A stretch of DNA of 64,000 nucleotides from Zonotrichia leucophrys gambelii (GCF_028769735.1 NC_088188.1:5107001-5171000); one strand, 5' to 3'; shown: positions 30,601-40,739, counted from the first letter of the stretch. Notes: a model not told the origin generated them from the letters alone. Made by a program: numbers and translations.

Positions 30601-33594
30601 ACCCTGTCCCGCATCAAGGCAGCCCAGCTGGTGCTGTTTGGGGGCGCCCGCAGCCACGGGCTGTTCGTCATCCGGCAGAGCGAGACACGGCCGGGCGAGT
30701 ACGTGCTGACCTTCAACTTCCAGGGCAAAGCCAAGGTGGGTGTCCTCTGCTCCTCCCTGTCCTCTGCTCCTCCCTGGCCTCTTCTCCTCCCTCTCTTCTG
30801 TTTCTCCCTCTGCTCTGCTTCTCTGTAAATGTCAGTGTAGGAGCAACGGGGGGAGCACAGTCGGGACAGACGGAGAGCAGAGATCTCTGCAGCCAGGTTG
30901 TGGAACTTGCGGTTTATTGCAAAGGGCCTGGGTGCAGGGCCCTGCTGGGATTTGCGGTTCATTGCAAAGGGCCTGGGTGCAGGGCCCTGCTGGGAGCTGC
31001 CAGCCACAGCTCAGAGCAGGCCCCAGAGAAGAGAGGGGTAGAGAGGATGAGAGGGTAAGAGAGCAAAAGCATAAGAGAGGAAAAGGCAAGAGAGCGAGGT
31101 TCCCGTTACAATACAATAAATCTTCTTCTGTGCTGAATATTCTGATTCTCACTAACCAATCCAGTACAAGATACAAATCCTACAGCATTTACATACAGCG
31201 TATAGGAATCACTACATTACCATACTGTGTTACATTTTAAACCCTAAAAACTCCTCTTTGGGCCCCTTCTGCCAAGCTGGCAGGGTCTGCTCTGACCCTT
31301 GGGCCTGTCTGCAAGCAGAGGGTGTTGTTCCATCAAAAGGGGATTACCTTCAGTCAGCCACACCATTGTTTTCCAGTTGTTCAGTAACTGAGGTATCTCA
31401 AAGCTTGCTTTCATTTCAATCTCGCTTATAGTTTCCCTATTCTCAAAATCTTTTGCCAGACAATCATATTGATAAGGCTTTCCTGTTTCACCTTCCCCAA
31501 CATGTTAGTGCCAGCCCTGCCCAGCACCTCAGGTTCCTTCTTGCTCTGTGGGTGACCCCAAATGCAGCAGCTCTGCAGGGAGCTGCACCCCAGCAGGGAA
31601 TCCCTCAGGAGCACCTGCCCTTGTGTCCCAAGACCCCTCTGCATCCTGCCCAGCCCCTTCTACACTTTCCCAACTGGATCAGTGCCTGTCATGTGAGCAT
31701 ATGGATAAATACCCATGGGGGCTCAGTGTAGCCTTCCACACCTTCCCCTGCCCTCTTCTTGTCTGTTCCATGCCCTGAAATACACTGATGCACTATGAAA
31801 AAACAACCACAAGCAGTTTTTTGCTGGGTCCCTTTTCTAGCAGAGGCTGCCTGTTCTTGTCACCTTGCAAGAAGTACTTCAGGTGGGCTAGAGGCTTCTC
31901 CAGGCTGTCTGTGACCATGGGATCAGAGCTTCAGCCACTCCTGGTCATACCCAGACACCCTTCTGTGTGTTTCTTTATGGTGTTCATCCAGGAGGGGTCA
32001 AACTGCTCCTGGGGCTTCAGTGAGGTAAAAGTGAGGTACACTGGGTGTAAAAGTGAGGTTTTACAGGAAACACCCTGCAGCAGAGTAAACACAACAATCT
32101 GTGACACTGGCCACAGGGGTTTTCAGGTGAGGGAAGAGACGAGAATGTTGACTCCACGTTCAGAAGGCTTGATTTATTATTTTCTGATATATATATTACA
32201 TTAAAACTATACTAAAAACAATAGAAAGAAAAGTTTCATCTCAGAAGGCTGGCTAAGCTAAGAATAGAAAGGAAAGGAATCATAACAAAGGTCTGTGTCT
32301 CAGACAGAGAGAGAGAGCCAGCTCTGCCGTGACTGGTCACTAATTCTAAACATCCACACGGACCAATCACGGATCCACCTGTTGCATTCCACAGCAGCAG
32401 ATAATCAATGTTTACATTTTGTTTCTGAGGCCTCTCAGCTTCTCAGAAGGAAAAATCCTAAGAAAGGATTTTTAATAAAAAGATGTCTGCGACAACAATC
32501 CTGTTCAGAGCACACCTCCCCTGGCTGATGGAGGTGCAGCTTGCAAGGGTGAGTGTCACCGTCAGACCCCCAGCTCACCCCATGCCCCTGCCCTTGCAGC
32601 ACCTGCGGCTGTCGCTGAACGAGAGCGGGCAGTGCCACGTGCAGCACCTCTGGTTCCAGACCATCTTCGACATGCTGCGCCACTTCCACACGCACCCCAT
32701 CCCGCTGGAGTCGGGCGGCGCCGCCGACATCACCCTGCGCAGCTACGTGGTGGCACAGAGCCCGCAGCCAGGTGGGTGCCAGGCTGCTGGGGACTGGGGG
32801 ATTGTCCCTAAAAAAGGGACAGGTCCCTGGGATTTCCTCCCTAAAGCAGCGCCCTGCTGATGTGTGTGGCTCTGGAGGGGTGGCAGGGTGGGTGTCACCC
32901 AGTGAAGGTAGGCATTGTGGCTCATGCAGCAGCAGGACTGTGTTGGTGTGACCCCTGTGCCAGTCTGGGTGACAGTGCCCTGTGACCCATGGCTGTGGGT
33001 GTCAGTGCCCCATCACCCCTGTGGGTGTCAGTGCCCTGTGACACCCTGTGGGTGTCAGTGCCCTGTGATCCCTATGGGTGACAGTGCCCTGGCTCGGGCA
33101 GGACAGGAGCAGAGATGTCTGCAGGCTCGGAGCATCCTGCTGTGCTAGGAGAGAGCAGGAAGGAGAATTGGACAAGAACAGGGTGAGGGATGGAGAGGGG
33201 GTGTGGGAAGGTACCACAGGGAGGGGGCCGAGCCCGCAGGCAGCACAGAGGGAGTCAAGCTCGTGTTTCCCTTGCAGACACCGGCCCCCCGCCGCCCCTG
33301 GTGTCGCAGCCCCCGGGCTGCCGGGTCGATCTGCCACCTCCACACTACTTCTGCAGCACAGCCCCCCCGGGCCCGCCGGTGCCGCCGCCCGCCGAGGGAG
33401 GGGTGCCCGTGGCCCCCGCTGTCCCGGCCCCCGCACCCTACCACCGCCTGGAGGGTGCCCTGGGCCCCCGCAGCCGCAGCGACAGCGCCGAGCGCCGGCC
33501 GGAGCCCTCTGCCGCCGGTGCCGAGGACTACCACGAGGCTGACAGCGCCCGGAGCCGCACCCGGGCCGTGGAAAACCAGTACTCCTTCTACTGA
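20792..33594 (+). CDS. SH2B2: SH2B adaptor protein 2 (APS), 8 coding exons, 671 aa
   Basis: SH2B2/APS is a cytoplasmic adaptor that binds activated JAK2 and receptor tyrosine kinases (insulin receptor, KIT, Trk) and recruits CBL. The join is 20792-21652, 23909-24010, 27721-27812, 29937-30031, 30213-30395, 30542-30735, 32600-32771 and 33278-33594; every junction is GT-AG and phases match. Domains in order: N-terminal dimerisation helices rich in Phe (about residues 15-75); a variable linker with the SRSSEDVS motif (144-151) and [15 protein letters not shown] (162-176); a PH domain (about 175-352); a Pro-rich linker; an SH2 domain starting WFHG at 461, with the phosphotyrosine-binding Arg 489 in FVIRQSE; and a Pro/Ser-rich tail ending in NQYSFY, whose Tyr is the CBL-binding site in mammals. 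Human SH2B2 is 632 aa. The start ATG has G at -3 and matches the family MNG start. Identification is very secure; only the 5' noncoding structure is uncertain. Confidence 0.96.
22070..22350 (+). mobile_element. CR1 LINE, 3' portion
   Basis: CR1 landmarks in order: 'gacaaggggaaatggcttt', 'ttccctgtgagggtggg', 'cagggtgcccagagaagc', 'ggatggggcttggagcaacc', 'cttccaacccattctgtgg'. The copy is in sense orientation in SH2B2 intron 2. Confidence 0.9.
22755..22820 (+). mobile_element. CR1 LINE terminal fragment
   Basis: Only the last ~65 bp is present ('gatgatctttacgg', 'cccttccaacccaaacc', 'tgtgattcta'). It is a severely 5'-truncated insertion. Confidence 0.8.
23909..24010 (+). CDS. SH2B2: SH2B2 coding exon 2
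   Basis: The exon encodes residues 288-321, the middle strands of the PH domain (contains [19 protein letters not shown]). It is 102 bp, phase 0 on both sides, with acceptor TTTTCTCAG and donor AAG|GTGAGA. Confidence 0.95.
24392..24465 (+). mobile_element. CR1 LINE terminal fragment
   Basis: The text 'tgatggttttggaggtctct' followed by 'tccagccttagtgattctgt' is a CR1-type 3' tail. Confidence 0.65.
27461..27592. repeat. ~40-bp tandem repeat, about 3 units
   Basis: Units contain GACACTGATCCTCTGGGTCAC and CCTGTGCTGGG-like blocks. The array lies 130 bp upstream of SH2B2 coding exon 3. Confidence 0.75.
27721..27812 (+). CDS. SH2B2: SH2B2 coding exon 3
   Basis: The exon encodes residues 322-351 and the first two bases of codon 352. 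It contains the C-terminal PH-domain helix ([16 protein letters not shown]). Acceptor is GCCTGCAG and donor GG|GTAAGG. Confidence 0.95.
28580..28748 (+). mobile_element. CR1 LINE 3' end
   Basis: Landmarks are 'atccaaggccaggttgg', 'cttggagcaacctgggctag', 'cccatggcagggggg' and 'ccaacccaaaccattctgtg'. Sense orientation. Confidence 0.9.
29012..29055. promoter_or_regulatory. Duplicated AT-rich motif, possible regulatory element
   Basis: Two near-identical 22-bp units each begin AGCAAATAATAA (Oct/Fox-like core) and stand next to each other in SH2B2 intron 4. Function is speculative. Confidence 0.2.
29937..30031 (+). CDS. SH2B2: SH2B2 coding exon 4
   Basis: The exon encodes the end of codon 352 through residue 383, an acidic and Cys/Ser-containing linker ([14 protein letters not shown]). 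Acceptor CTCCAG, donor ATG|GTAAGG. The phase fits both neighbours. Confidence 0.92.
30213..30395 (+). CDS. SH2B2: SH2B2 coding exon 5
   Basis: The exon encodes residues 384-444, the linker before the SH2 domain. It contains the family-typical [13 protein letters not shown] segment. The acceptor is CTTCCAG and the donor CAG|GTACTG. Confidence 0.9.
30542..30735 (+). CDS. SH2B2: SH2B2 coding exon 6 (SH2 N-half)
   Basis: The exon encodes residues 445-509. The SH2 domain starts at FPWFHG, with FVIRQSE holding the phosphotyrosine-binding Arg 489. It ends phase 0 at AAG|GTGGGT. Confidence 0.95.
30836..31502 (-). mobile_element. Endogenous retrovirus LTR, antisense in SH2B2
   Basis: The block begins TGTAGGAGCAAC, which is TCCTACA at the LTR 3' end when read on the - strand. 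It carries a - strand AATAAA (TTTGCAATAAACCGC) and an internal 45-bp duplication (30917-31005). It has no ORF of retroviral type. The far boundary is uncertain. One option is 31502 (CCCCAACA). The other is 31352, which would give a perfect 5-bp target duplication GTCAG (30831-30835 and 31353-31357). Confidence 0.65.
32100..32494 (-). mobile_element. Solo LTR with 6-bp target-site duplication
   Basis: The element is 395 bp, starts TGTGACAC and ends CTGCGACA, so it reads TG...CA. It is flanked by identical ACAATC at 32094-32099 and 32495-32500. A - strand poly(A) signal (AATAAATCAAGCC) gives the orientation. A 6-bp duplication is the pattern of class II (ERVK-type) insertions. No internal region is present, so it is a solo LTR left by recombination. 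It ends 105 bp before SH2B2 coding exon 7. Confidence 0.9.
32600..32771 (+). CDS. SH2B2: SH2B2 coding exon 7 (SH2 C-half)
   Basis: The exon encodes residues 510-566 and one base of codon 567. It contains [19 protein letters not shown] and [17 protein letters not shown], the typical SH2B-family second half of the SH2 domain. Acceptor is CTTGCAG and donor CAG|GTGGGT. Confidence 0.95.
32960..33095. repeat. ~25-30 bp tandem repeat in SH2B2 last intron
   Basis: About five copies of GTGGGTGTCAGTGCCCTGTGA-like units occur between coding exons 7 and 8. Confidence 0.8.
33278..33594 (+). CDS. SH2B2: SH2B2 last coding exon
   Basis: The exon encodes residues 567-671 and the stop at 33592-33594. The tail is Pro-rich ([25 protein letters not shown]), has an SRSDSAERR segment and ends [10 protein letters not shown]. 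The final motif is the conserved tyrosine site that recruits CBL in mammals. Confidence 0.95.
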
Positions 33595-34650
33595 GCCCCC
33601 CGGGCATGGGGGACAGCGGGGCAGCTGTGCCCCTCACCTGCACCGGCCTCGCCACCTCCTCCTGCCACCACCAGCCACCCAGCCGGGATGGGACGTGCTC
33701 CTCGCTCCCTGCTGCTTTTGGGAGCTGTGCCAGTGCTGGGCAATGCCCTGTGCCAGTGCTGGGCAATGTCCCTGCTGGACCTGGTGCCAGCCCTGCGGTT
33801 GGGGCAGTGCTGGCAGTGTGGGAGGCTGAAATTCAGAGTCAGTGCCATTTTGGAGCTTGCAGCCTCTTCTCCTTCCCTCCGGACCAAGAGCTTTCTTTCC
33901 CAGGGCTGAGCTGGGCTCCCTGCAGCTCCTCCTGGCTGTGCCCATTGTGGGATGGCACCCGAAGCTGTGCCAGGCTCCATCCTCCAGCCAAGGCACCTTG
34001 GCATGTCCCCTCTGGGGCCAGAGCCCAGCATGGCCAACATCCTTGTGGCACCATCGCCCTGCAAACCAGCTGCCAAGGGACTCTGGCATGTTGGGATGAG
34101 CATGGAAATGTGTCAGATGTCCATGCAGAAACTCTTCTCACACACATGGAGCACTGAGAGGGCCTGAGGGTTTATCTGGGCTGGCTTTTGGGCTCCCTCT
34201 GGGGCACGTGTTTCCTACCCTCTGACAGAAGAAGGTTTTTGCCCAAAGCTTAATGAATTGCATTCAAGGAAGGGTTGTCCTGCTGTCCTGCCTTTTCTGT
34301 CCCTTTGTTTCCTTTCTCTCCTTGCTGTACTGACAGAGAATCCCTGGATAACCCTCTCATCCTCCCTTTCTTCCTTGATTTTTCAAAACCTAAGCTCTCC
34401 ACAAGGGCATCAGCCTTCTGCCTGCTCTCTGCCACAGCTGGGCAATATTTTCCATTGCTCAAGGCAAACCTTGGAATACATGACACCACCTCCTCTTTAC
34501 ATCAGTTTTTGGTCATTTGGGATGTTTTGGGGGGTCAGGCAGAGACCAGGGGCTGTGTCCAGAGCTGAGGGACAGCTTTGCTTTGCAGGTAAAAGCAGGT
34601 ATTCCTGCCTGGCTGGGCTCCCAGGAATAAAAACACTACATTGATTCTTT
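33595..34650 (+). other. SH2B2: SH2B2 3' UTR
   Basis: Unique sequence runs from the stop codon to the first good poly(A) hexamer at 34626. The end is inferred. Alternative hexamers lie at 35534 and 35617, so a longer UTR is possible. Confidence 0.5.
34626..34631 (+). terminator. SH2B2: Candidate SH2B2 poly(A) signal
   Basis: AATAAA lies about 1.03 kb after the stop. Others at 35534-35539 and 35617-35622 could serve a longer form. Confidence 0.45.
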
Positions 34651-36589
34651 TCCAACAGGTCATGGAAGCCCTGAGGATGGTTTTACAAGCCAGGTTTGTG
34701 CCTCATGGGGAGTGGGAGACCCTCCAGAAGGGCAGCTTTGCTTGCAAAGTGTTTGCATGTTCCCCTTGGTTTGGCTGACACAGGTTGTGTTACCCAGCAC
34801 CAGCACTCCTGGCTGCTCCTGTGACAGTGACAGGAGTGACAGTGCTCACAGGACCTGAGCCAGGTGGCTTTGGACAGGTCTCCAGGTAGAGCAGACCCTA
34901 CTAGCTGCCAGAAGTTATCACTTAGTTCAAAGATGTACAAGCCAAGCCACAACCTCAAAAAAAAAAAACCCTTGAATTTGCCTGGAATTGGGTTGGGCCA
35001 AATTTTTATTTATTAGGTGCCTTCTTTCCTGAGCTAGCACAGCATGTCCCCAGTGCTTGACTCCAAGAGAAGAGGGGAAGTGTCTCCAAGGCTTCTCCTG
35101 TGATGTGAGAGCTGCCATGGATGTGTGAGACCATCCTGGTGGATCCCATTCCTGCAGCACATGCCACTTTCTCCCCAAAGACACGTCCCTTCAGAGGGCA
35201 GCAGGAGCAGGTTGCTCTGTTGAGGGCATTTCTCCTTCCTCACACAGCTCAGAGGAGCAGGGAGAGGCTGGATGCTCTTGGTTGATGGTTTAACACACAT
35301 GGTGGATGAGGGGAGATCTCCAGATCTGACAGAGACATCATCACTCTGGTTCTTCCCAAGGGTGGGATCCAGAAGGCTGGATGGGAGCACTGCCTTACAG
35401 ACCTTCAGATTTTGGCTTTGTTTCTCACTTTCTGTGGCACAGGATAGGAAAATGAGGGGGAAGCGATGATCTGCAAGCAAAAAATGTTAATTTGTAAATA
35501 GGGAAGAGTCTGGAAGAGTTTACTGTTGTGTAGAATAAATTAATTTTATTTAAAAAAAGAAAGGGGATGGGAGGGGGACTTGTTAAACAAATGGAGAACT
35601 CGAGTTCCGGTTTTAAAATAAAATCACTTGCAAAAACAACAGCGTGTGAGCAAGAGCTTTGGGCTTTGCTGGATTTGCTACCAAAAAAAAGGGAAAAACA
35701 GAGGGAGGATGCTGTCATGTCTCATGTGTGCAGACCCTGTTGGTATCTCTGGGCAGCTGGGGCCAGGCTGGGGTGCACTGAGAAGAGAGGAGGGAGGGAG
35801 AGGAGAGTTCTCTGCTGAGCAGAGGGAGGAGGAAGGTGGGTCCAGGCTGCAGAGGACAGGGTTTCCTCTCCTTCCAGTCTGTTATTTACTTTGTCTGGTC
35901 AGTCAGTAGTGCAGGATAATGGGGAATGAGCAGCGCTGGGCTGTGAAAATGCCCCTCCCTCACTAAAGGCCTGTGCTAGCATCTCCCGTGGCCTGTCATT
36001 CCCCCTCCTCTGCCTCCATCTCTCCTGGGAGACTGTGCCTCATGCTCTGACGTTGTGTGTCTTCCTAGTGTGCTCTTTTCTGCTGAGAATCCCCTGGGAA
36101 AACTGGAGCATTGTCCCAGACTGTACTGTGACAGCTAAGCAGTGACAGACGCAGCTAACACATGGCTTTTGGGGGGGTGGAGGGAGCTGCTCAGCTCGGT
36201 AATCAGGCCATGCTTGTGTCGTGATCCATTCACAAAAACATTCCCTCCCCAAAAGTCACCAGAGCCTTTTCACGGCTCCCGGAGAGCTCATCCATCAGGA
36301 GCTGGGCAGCTGGGGAGGTGACACTGAGGGCTGTGCCTGGGGACAGCTGCTCCTCCTGCCTCACACAAAGCCATTCACACCTCAGCTTATTAGCAAATTG
36401 ACTAATTACAGCATCGGTCTGGCTGGAAAACATCCCTTTCCTTTCACAGGGTGGCTGGAAGGGCAGGGGCAGGACAAAACAGCATCGAATGCAGAGATTT
36501 GATGGTGAAACAAGGGGAAAGCAGCCTCAGCAGAGTGTGGGCTGGATTCCGTGCCAGCAGTGCCCTCTGCCCAGGGCTGGAGAAGGACT

Positions 36590-36918
36590 GGGCTGCAGGG
36601 ATGCTGCAATGGCTGCAGGGATGCTGCAATGGCTGCAGGGATGCTGCAATGGGCTGCAGGGATGCTGGAATGGGCTGCAGGGATGCTGCAATGGCTGCAG
36701 GGATGCTGCAATGGGCTGCAGGGATGCTGGAAGGGGCTGCAGGGATGCTGGACTGGGCTGCAGGGATGCTGCAATGGGCTGCAGGGATGCTGGAAGGGGC
36801 TGCAGGGATGCTGCAATGGCTGCAGGGATGCTGGAAGGGGCTGCAGGGATGCTGCAATGGGCTGCAGGGATGCTGCAATGGGCTGCAGGGATGCTGGACT
36901 GGGCTGCAGGGATGCTGG
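36590..36918. repeat. 20-21 bp minisatellite, 16 units
   Basis: Sixteen copies of GGGCTGCAGGGATGCTGCAAT or close variants (GCTGGAAT, GCTGGAAG, GCTGGACT). Units are 20 or 21 bp, depending on GG or GGG at the start. Each unit has a CTGCAG palindrome. Confidence 0.95.
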
Positions 36919-38604
36919 TGCTGAGCTGTGCCCTGGCACACACCAGGAACAGGACAAAAATGCAAAGGGATTTGAGCAGAGCAGCTGCCCACGTTTCATG
37001 TGGGTGTTGGAGCTCCACGGCTGCTCCTGCCTGACGTGCAGGTTCTGTCTCAGCAAAGGACTGCAGTGCTTCCAGAAGGATCCCTTTGCTAAGAGAACTC
37101 CTCAGAAACACAAATGAGCTTCTTGGATAAAGAGCAGGGAGATGAGTTTTGTTAGCACTGACCTATGAAAACACTGCCCTGTTCTAATGCAAATCCACTG
37201 ACCCCAGTAAGCCCAGTCCTGCCCAGATTCCAGCCCAGCACTCTGATTTTGTGGGCTTTGTGTTTTGATGAAATACTTTCTATTTTTGTATCACCTAAGT
37301 AACTGTCTTGCCCCCCTCCCCAGATTTTTTAAAAGTAAATAATGCAGAATACATCAAGAGTCTGCACCAACACCCTGTAGTTTGAGAGTGAGATGTTCCC
37401 AGGTCTGTTGCCCCACAGTTTGCAGGGGCTCTGCCTGATGACAGGCAGGTGTCTGTTTGTTTCCTGGGGCTGTGAGCTGTGGTTGGAACAAGCCACGTTC
37501 TGGGCAAGTGAGTCCAGCTGCTCCCTGCAGTCCTCAGGCTGCCATTCTGCCTTCCTCCCATGGGGACTGGCACGGGAGGGCCAAGTGCTGGCAGCTCATC
37601 ATTCACAGCCCTGCTGTGGGAAGATGGGTGTTTGCAGAAGTGGCTGTGAGGAAGAAACAGGGTGAAACGTTAGGGATTAGATGTGGTTAGGACTCAGCAG
37701 AGGAAACTCAATTGGTTTGCAGCAATTCTGCTTTGTAAAACAGAATGTGGTGACAGAGAGGGGACAGGGGACCTGCTGTGGCCTCTGGGGTCTCCCTGGC
37801 AGGGCTGAGTCCGGCCTGGCATGGATGGTTTCTGTCCTGGTGTGCTGAAGACGACCCAAGGCTGGGAGAGCCGCAGGCACAGGAGCTGGGGAGCTGGCAG
37901 ACAGCGTGGAGGAAGCTGTTTGCATTGCTCCAGCCAGGGCTGAGACTGCAAGGATGCCTTCCAGGACCAGCGGCCAGCTGGGAACTCAGCCAGCACTAAA
38001 TTCACACCATTCTTTTACAAATCAGGTTGGTAAGAAAAACACGAGACACAAACTAGTGTGATTTCCATAGCAACCTCAGCGGAGGTTGAAAAGTCTTTTG
38101 TAAACACAGGGCTGAACCTGAGGATCAGCTCCGATTTTCTCCACAGAAAGGGGAAGAGAATGGAGGCTTAATAAATTCAGGCCATACAAATGAACTATAA
38201 ATCTCAGAAGGAGCCATTCCCAACCTCTCTGTTCCCCTTTCTGTCACCCTCTCCACATGCACAGCACGAAACTGTCTGAAACCCAGAGCCCAACTTCCCA
38301 GCTCTGGCTTATCTCCATAAACTGCACAAAGGCTTGTGCCCCTCTTCCATTGCAGCTGACCTTTACTGGCTCATTCTGTGACGCACACACAGCCCCAGCA
38401 CATGCCATGCCATTTCTGTAGGGCCACAGCGACTTGGAATGAAATTTGGCTTGCAGTGGAGGCCTGTGCTGCAGCCAGCTCTGGCTCCTCTTCCCCACCA
38501 TGGCTCCCTCCAGCTCCATCAGGCAAGTGTGGATTTGGGTGTAGCAGCCCTCAGCTCATCCAAGCGCTGTTCCTGCAAACCCCAGGTGTGAATATGGATG
38601 CAAA

Positions 38605-39108
38605 TGTTAGGAAAATTAATCCATAAACATCAGAGGTTTATGTCTAAAAAGGGACAGAGGAGTCCTTTTACTTTATTTGAATAAAGGGAGAGGCCATGGG
38701 GCATTCCCCTGTGGTCTCAGATTTTTGGAGGATGCAGCCTCCTTTTTATCCCAATTTCCCAGCCACATTTCCCTTCTCTCTTTCCCCATTGGCTGAGGTA
38801 CTTGAGAGGTTCAGATTTCCCAAAACACCTGATACCAAAGATTTCCCAAAGATTTCCCTCTAATGTATAACCCTCCCTTTTAATTTTTAATTCTTATGGA
38901 ATTTAGGGCTTTTTCTTCCCCATTGTTTCTTTCATCTTTCAATGTCTAATTTCATTTATCAGCAAACCTAAAGTTTATTTGTAAAAGCAAACATCTTTTT
39001 GGAATGGAATCCTTCCCATTGTTCCTTTTATCTCCCAGAGCTAGTTTTATCTACCAGCAGACCCACAGCTGGTTTGTAAAGACAAATCCTCTATTCCTCT
39101 CACAAACA
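38605..39108 (-). mobile_element. Endogenous retrovirus LTR, - orientation
   Basis: The element starts TGTTAGGAAAATT and ends CACAAACA, so it reads TG...CA. A - strand AATAAA is near 38678 (TTCAAATAAAGT). Two related ~80-bp blocks near its + strand right end (about 38915-38985 and 39010-39095) form an internal duplication. The flanks GCAAA (38600-38604) and GCACA (39109-39113) differ at one base, a likely aged 5-bp target duplication. It has no coding region. Confidence 0.75.
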
Positions 39109-39629
39109 GCACAGCATCTCCCCCCCTGCTACCTGCCCACACGGTGCTGTGGGGAGCAGTGCTGCCGTTCATCACTGTCAGCACACAAAGACCACGGGCC
39201 ACGCTGGTTAATGACCAAAGTGACACGAACAGATGGCGCAGGCAGCCTGCCACGGGGGCACCAGGAAGTGCTGTATCGCTTACACCCTCACGGGGAAGGG
39301 ATTTGGCAGGGCTGAGGGCGCCAGTGGAAAACACACAGTGAATTTTCACCCTGGATGGAGTGCGGCAGATGCCGGAGCTGCCTCGCTAATGCGGCCTGCT
39401 GGGGACAGCCTGCAGCCCTGAGGAGGTGTGTGAGGGGACAGGGGACAGCAGAGCTCAGCACACACAGCTTGGGCAGGATGCACAGCCTCAGCTGGGACAC
39501 AGGGAACAAGCTGTGTGTGAGTTTTTGGGTGTGTGAGGGAGGCTGGAGCCAGACCCTCCTCAGTGGTGCTGGGCCATGGCATGAGAGGATGGAGCACAGG
39601 CAGTTCCACCCAAAAATGAAACAGGGGAG

Positions 39630-40085
39630 TGTTGGAGTGAGCCCAAAGAAGACACACCAGATGATTGGCAGGGTGGAGCACCTATCCTACAAGGAAAGGC
39701 TGAGAGAACTGGGATTGTTCAGCCTGGAAAGGAGAAAGCTTCAGGGTGATCTAATTGTGGCCTTTCAGTACCCAAATGGACAGAAAGATGCAGAAGGACT
39801 TTGAACACAAATTTGTAGTGACAAATGGGGGACCTGCTTCAAACTGAAAGGGTGGGTTTAGATGAGATATTAGGACTAAATTCTTTGCTGTGAAGGTGGT
39901 GTCGCTCCGGCACAGATAGCCCAGAAAATCTTTCACTGCTGCATCCCTGGAAATATCCATGGCCAGGTAGGACAGAGCTCTGAGCAGCCTGGTCTAGTGG
40001 GTGGCATCCCTGCCCACATCAGGGGGTTGGAATAGGAAGGTCTTTAAGATCCCTCCTAACCCAAACCATCCTGTGATTCTATGAA
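39630..40085 (+). mobile_element. CR1 LINE, 3' portion
   Basis: CR1 landmarks: 'gagcccaaagaag', 'gaaaggctgagagaactggg', 'ttcagcctggaaaggagaa', 'gatgagatattaggact', 'cagcctggtctagtggg', ending 'ccatcctgtgattctatgaa'. First of four consecutive CR1 ends. Confidence 0.9.
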
Positions 40086-40273
40086 GCAGAACTTCTTCAC
40101 TGTGTGGGTGACCAAGCACTGGCACAGGCTGCGCAGACAGGGTGTGGGGTGTCCCCAAAAGCCCCCTGGACACAGATCTGAGTGCCACACGCAGGGGACC
40201 GCGCTGGACCAGGGGGGCAGACAGGGTGACCCCAATGGTCCTTTCCAACCTGAACCATCGTTATGTGACTCTG
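40086..40273 (+). mobile_element. CR1 LINE 3' end, second in cluster
   Basis: The text 'acttcttcactgtgtgggtg', 'accaagcactggcacaggct', 'cctttccaacctgaaccatc' and a TATGTGACTCTG tail are CR1-type. It follows the previous copy directly. Confidence 0.7.
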
Positions 40274-40463
40274 TGCCTTCAAAGAATCCCATTGAGGGTG
40301 GCAGAGCACTCGGACAAGCTGCTCAGGAAGGCGGTGGAGTGTCCCTGTCTGGAGACATTTCAAACCCACCTGGACACATTCTTGTGTCCCCTGCCTTGCC
40401 AGGGGCTTTGAGCTGGGTAATCTACAGAGGGCCCTTCCAACTATACAGCTTGGTGACTCTGCC
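40274..40463 (+). mobile_element. CR1 LINE 3' end, third in cluster
   Basis: Landmarks are 'ggcagagcactcggacaagc', 'tgctcaggaaggcggtggag', 'ggcccttccaactatac' and a GGTGACTCTG tail. Confidence 0.65.
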
Positions 40464-40489
40464 TTCAGCCTCCGTCCAGGCTGCAGGGT

Positions 40490-40665
40490 ATGGACATTAG
40501 GAGGGGGAATTTATTCACAGAAATGGTGATTAGATATTGGCACGGGCTTCCTAGTGAGGTGGTGAACTCATTGTCCCTGAAGGTGCTCAGAAACGACTTT
40601 TAGCACTCAGTGCTCTGATTGACAGGGTGGTGACAGGGCAGAAGTTGGGTTCTATGACCCCAGAG
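40490..40665 (+). mobile_element. CR1 LINE 3' end, fourth in cluster
   Basis: Landmarks are 'ggacattaggagggggaatt', 'ggcacgggcttcctagtgag', 'cattgtccctgaaggtgctc' and 'gggttctatgacc'. It ends about 170 bp before the PRKRIP1 start codon. Confidence 0.6.
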
Positions 40666-40739
40666 GTGTTTCCTCGGTGTCCCTGTCCCCTCACGGACCC
40701 AATTCCGTGGCTCCCTCACACGGGGGTCCCTCACAGAAC

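Larger units (their letters stand above)
30736..32599 (+). other. SH2B2: SH2B2 intron 7 with two antisense LTRs
   Basis: This intron splits the SH2 domain. It is largely filled by LTR sequence at 30836-31502 and 32100-32494, both opposite to the gene. The stretch between (31503-32093) is unclassified. Confidence 0.75.
34650..39629. other. SH2B2-PRKRIP1 intergenic region
   Basis: No gene is recognised here. It contains a 16-copy minisatellite (36590-36918) and an antisense LTR (38605-39108). Open frames of ~190 aa on both strands at 36.4-37.1 kb are repeat artefacts. Confidence 0.65.

Noticed and set aside
36406..37117. Open frames of 150-217 residues on both strands
   Set aside because: They come from the 20-21 bp minisatellite, where all frames stay open.
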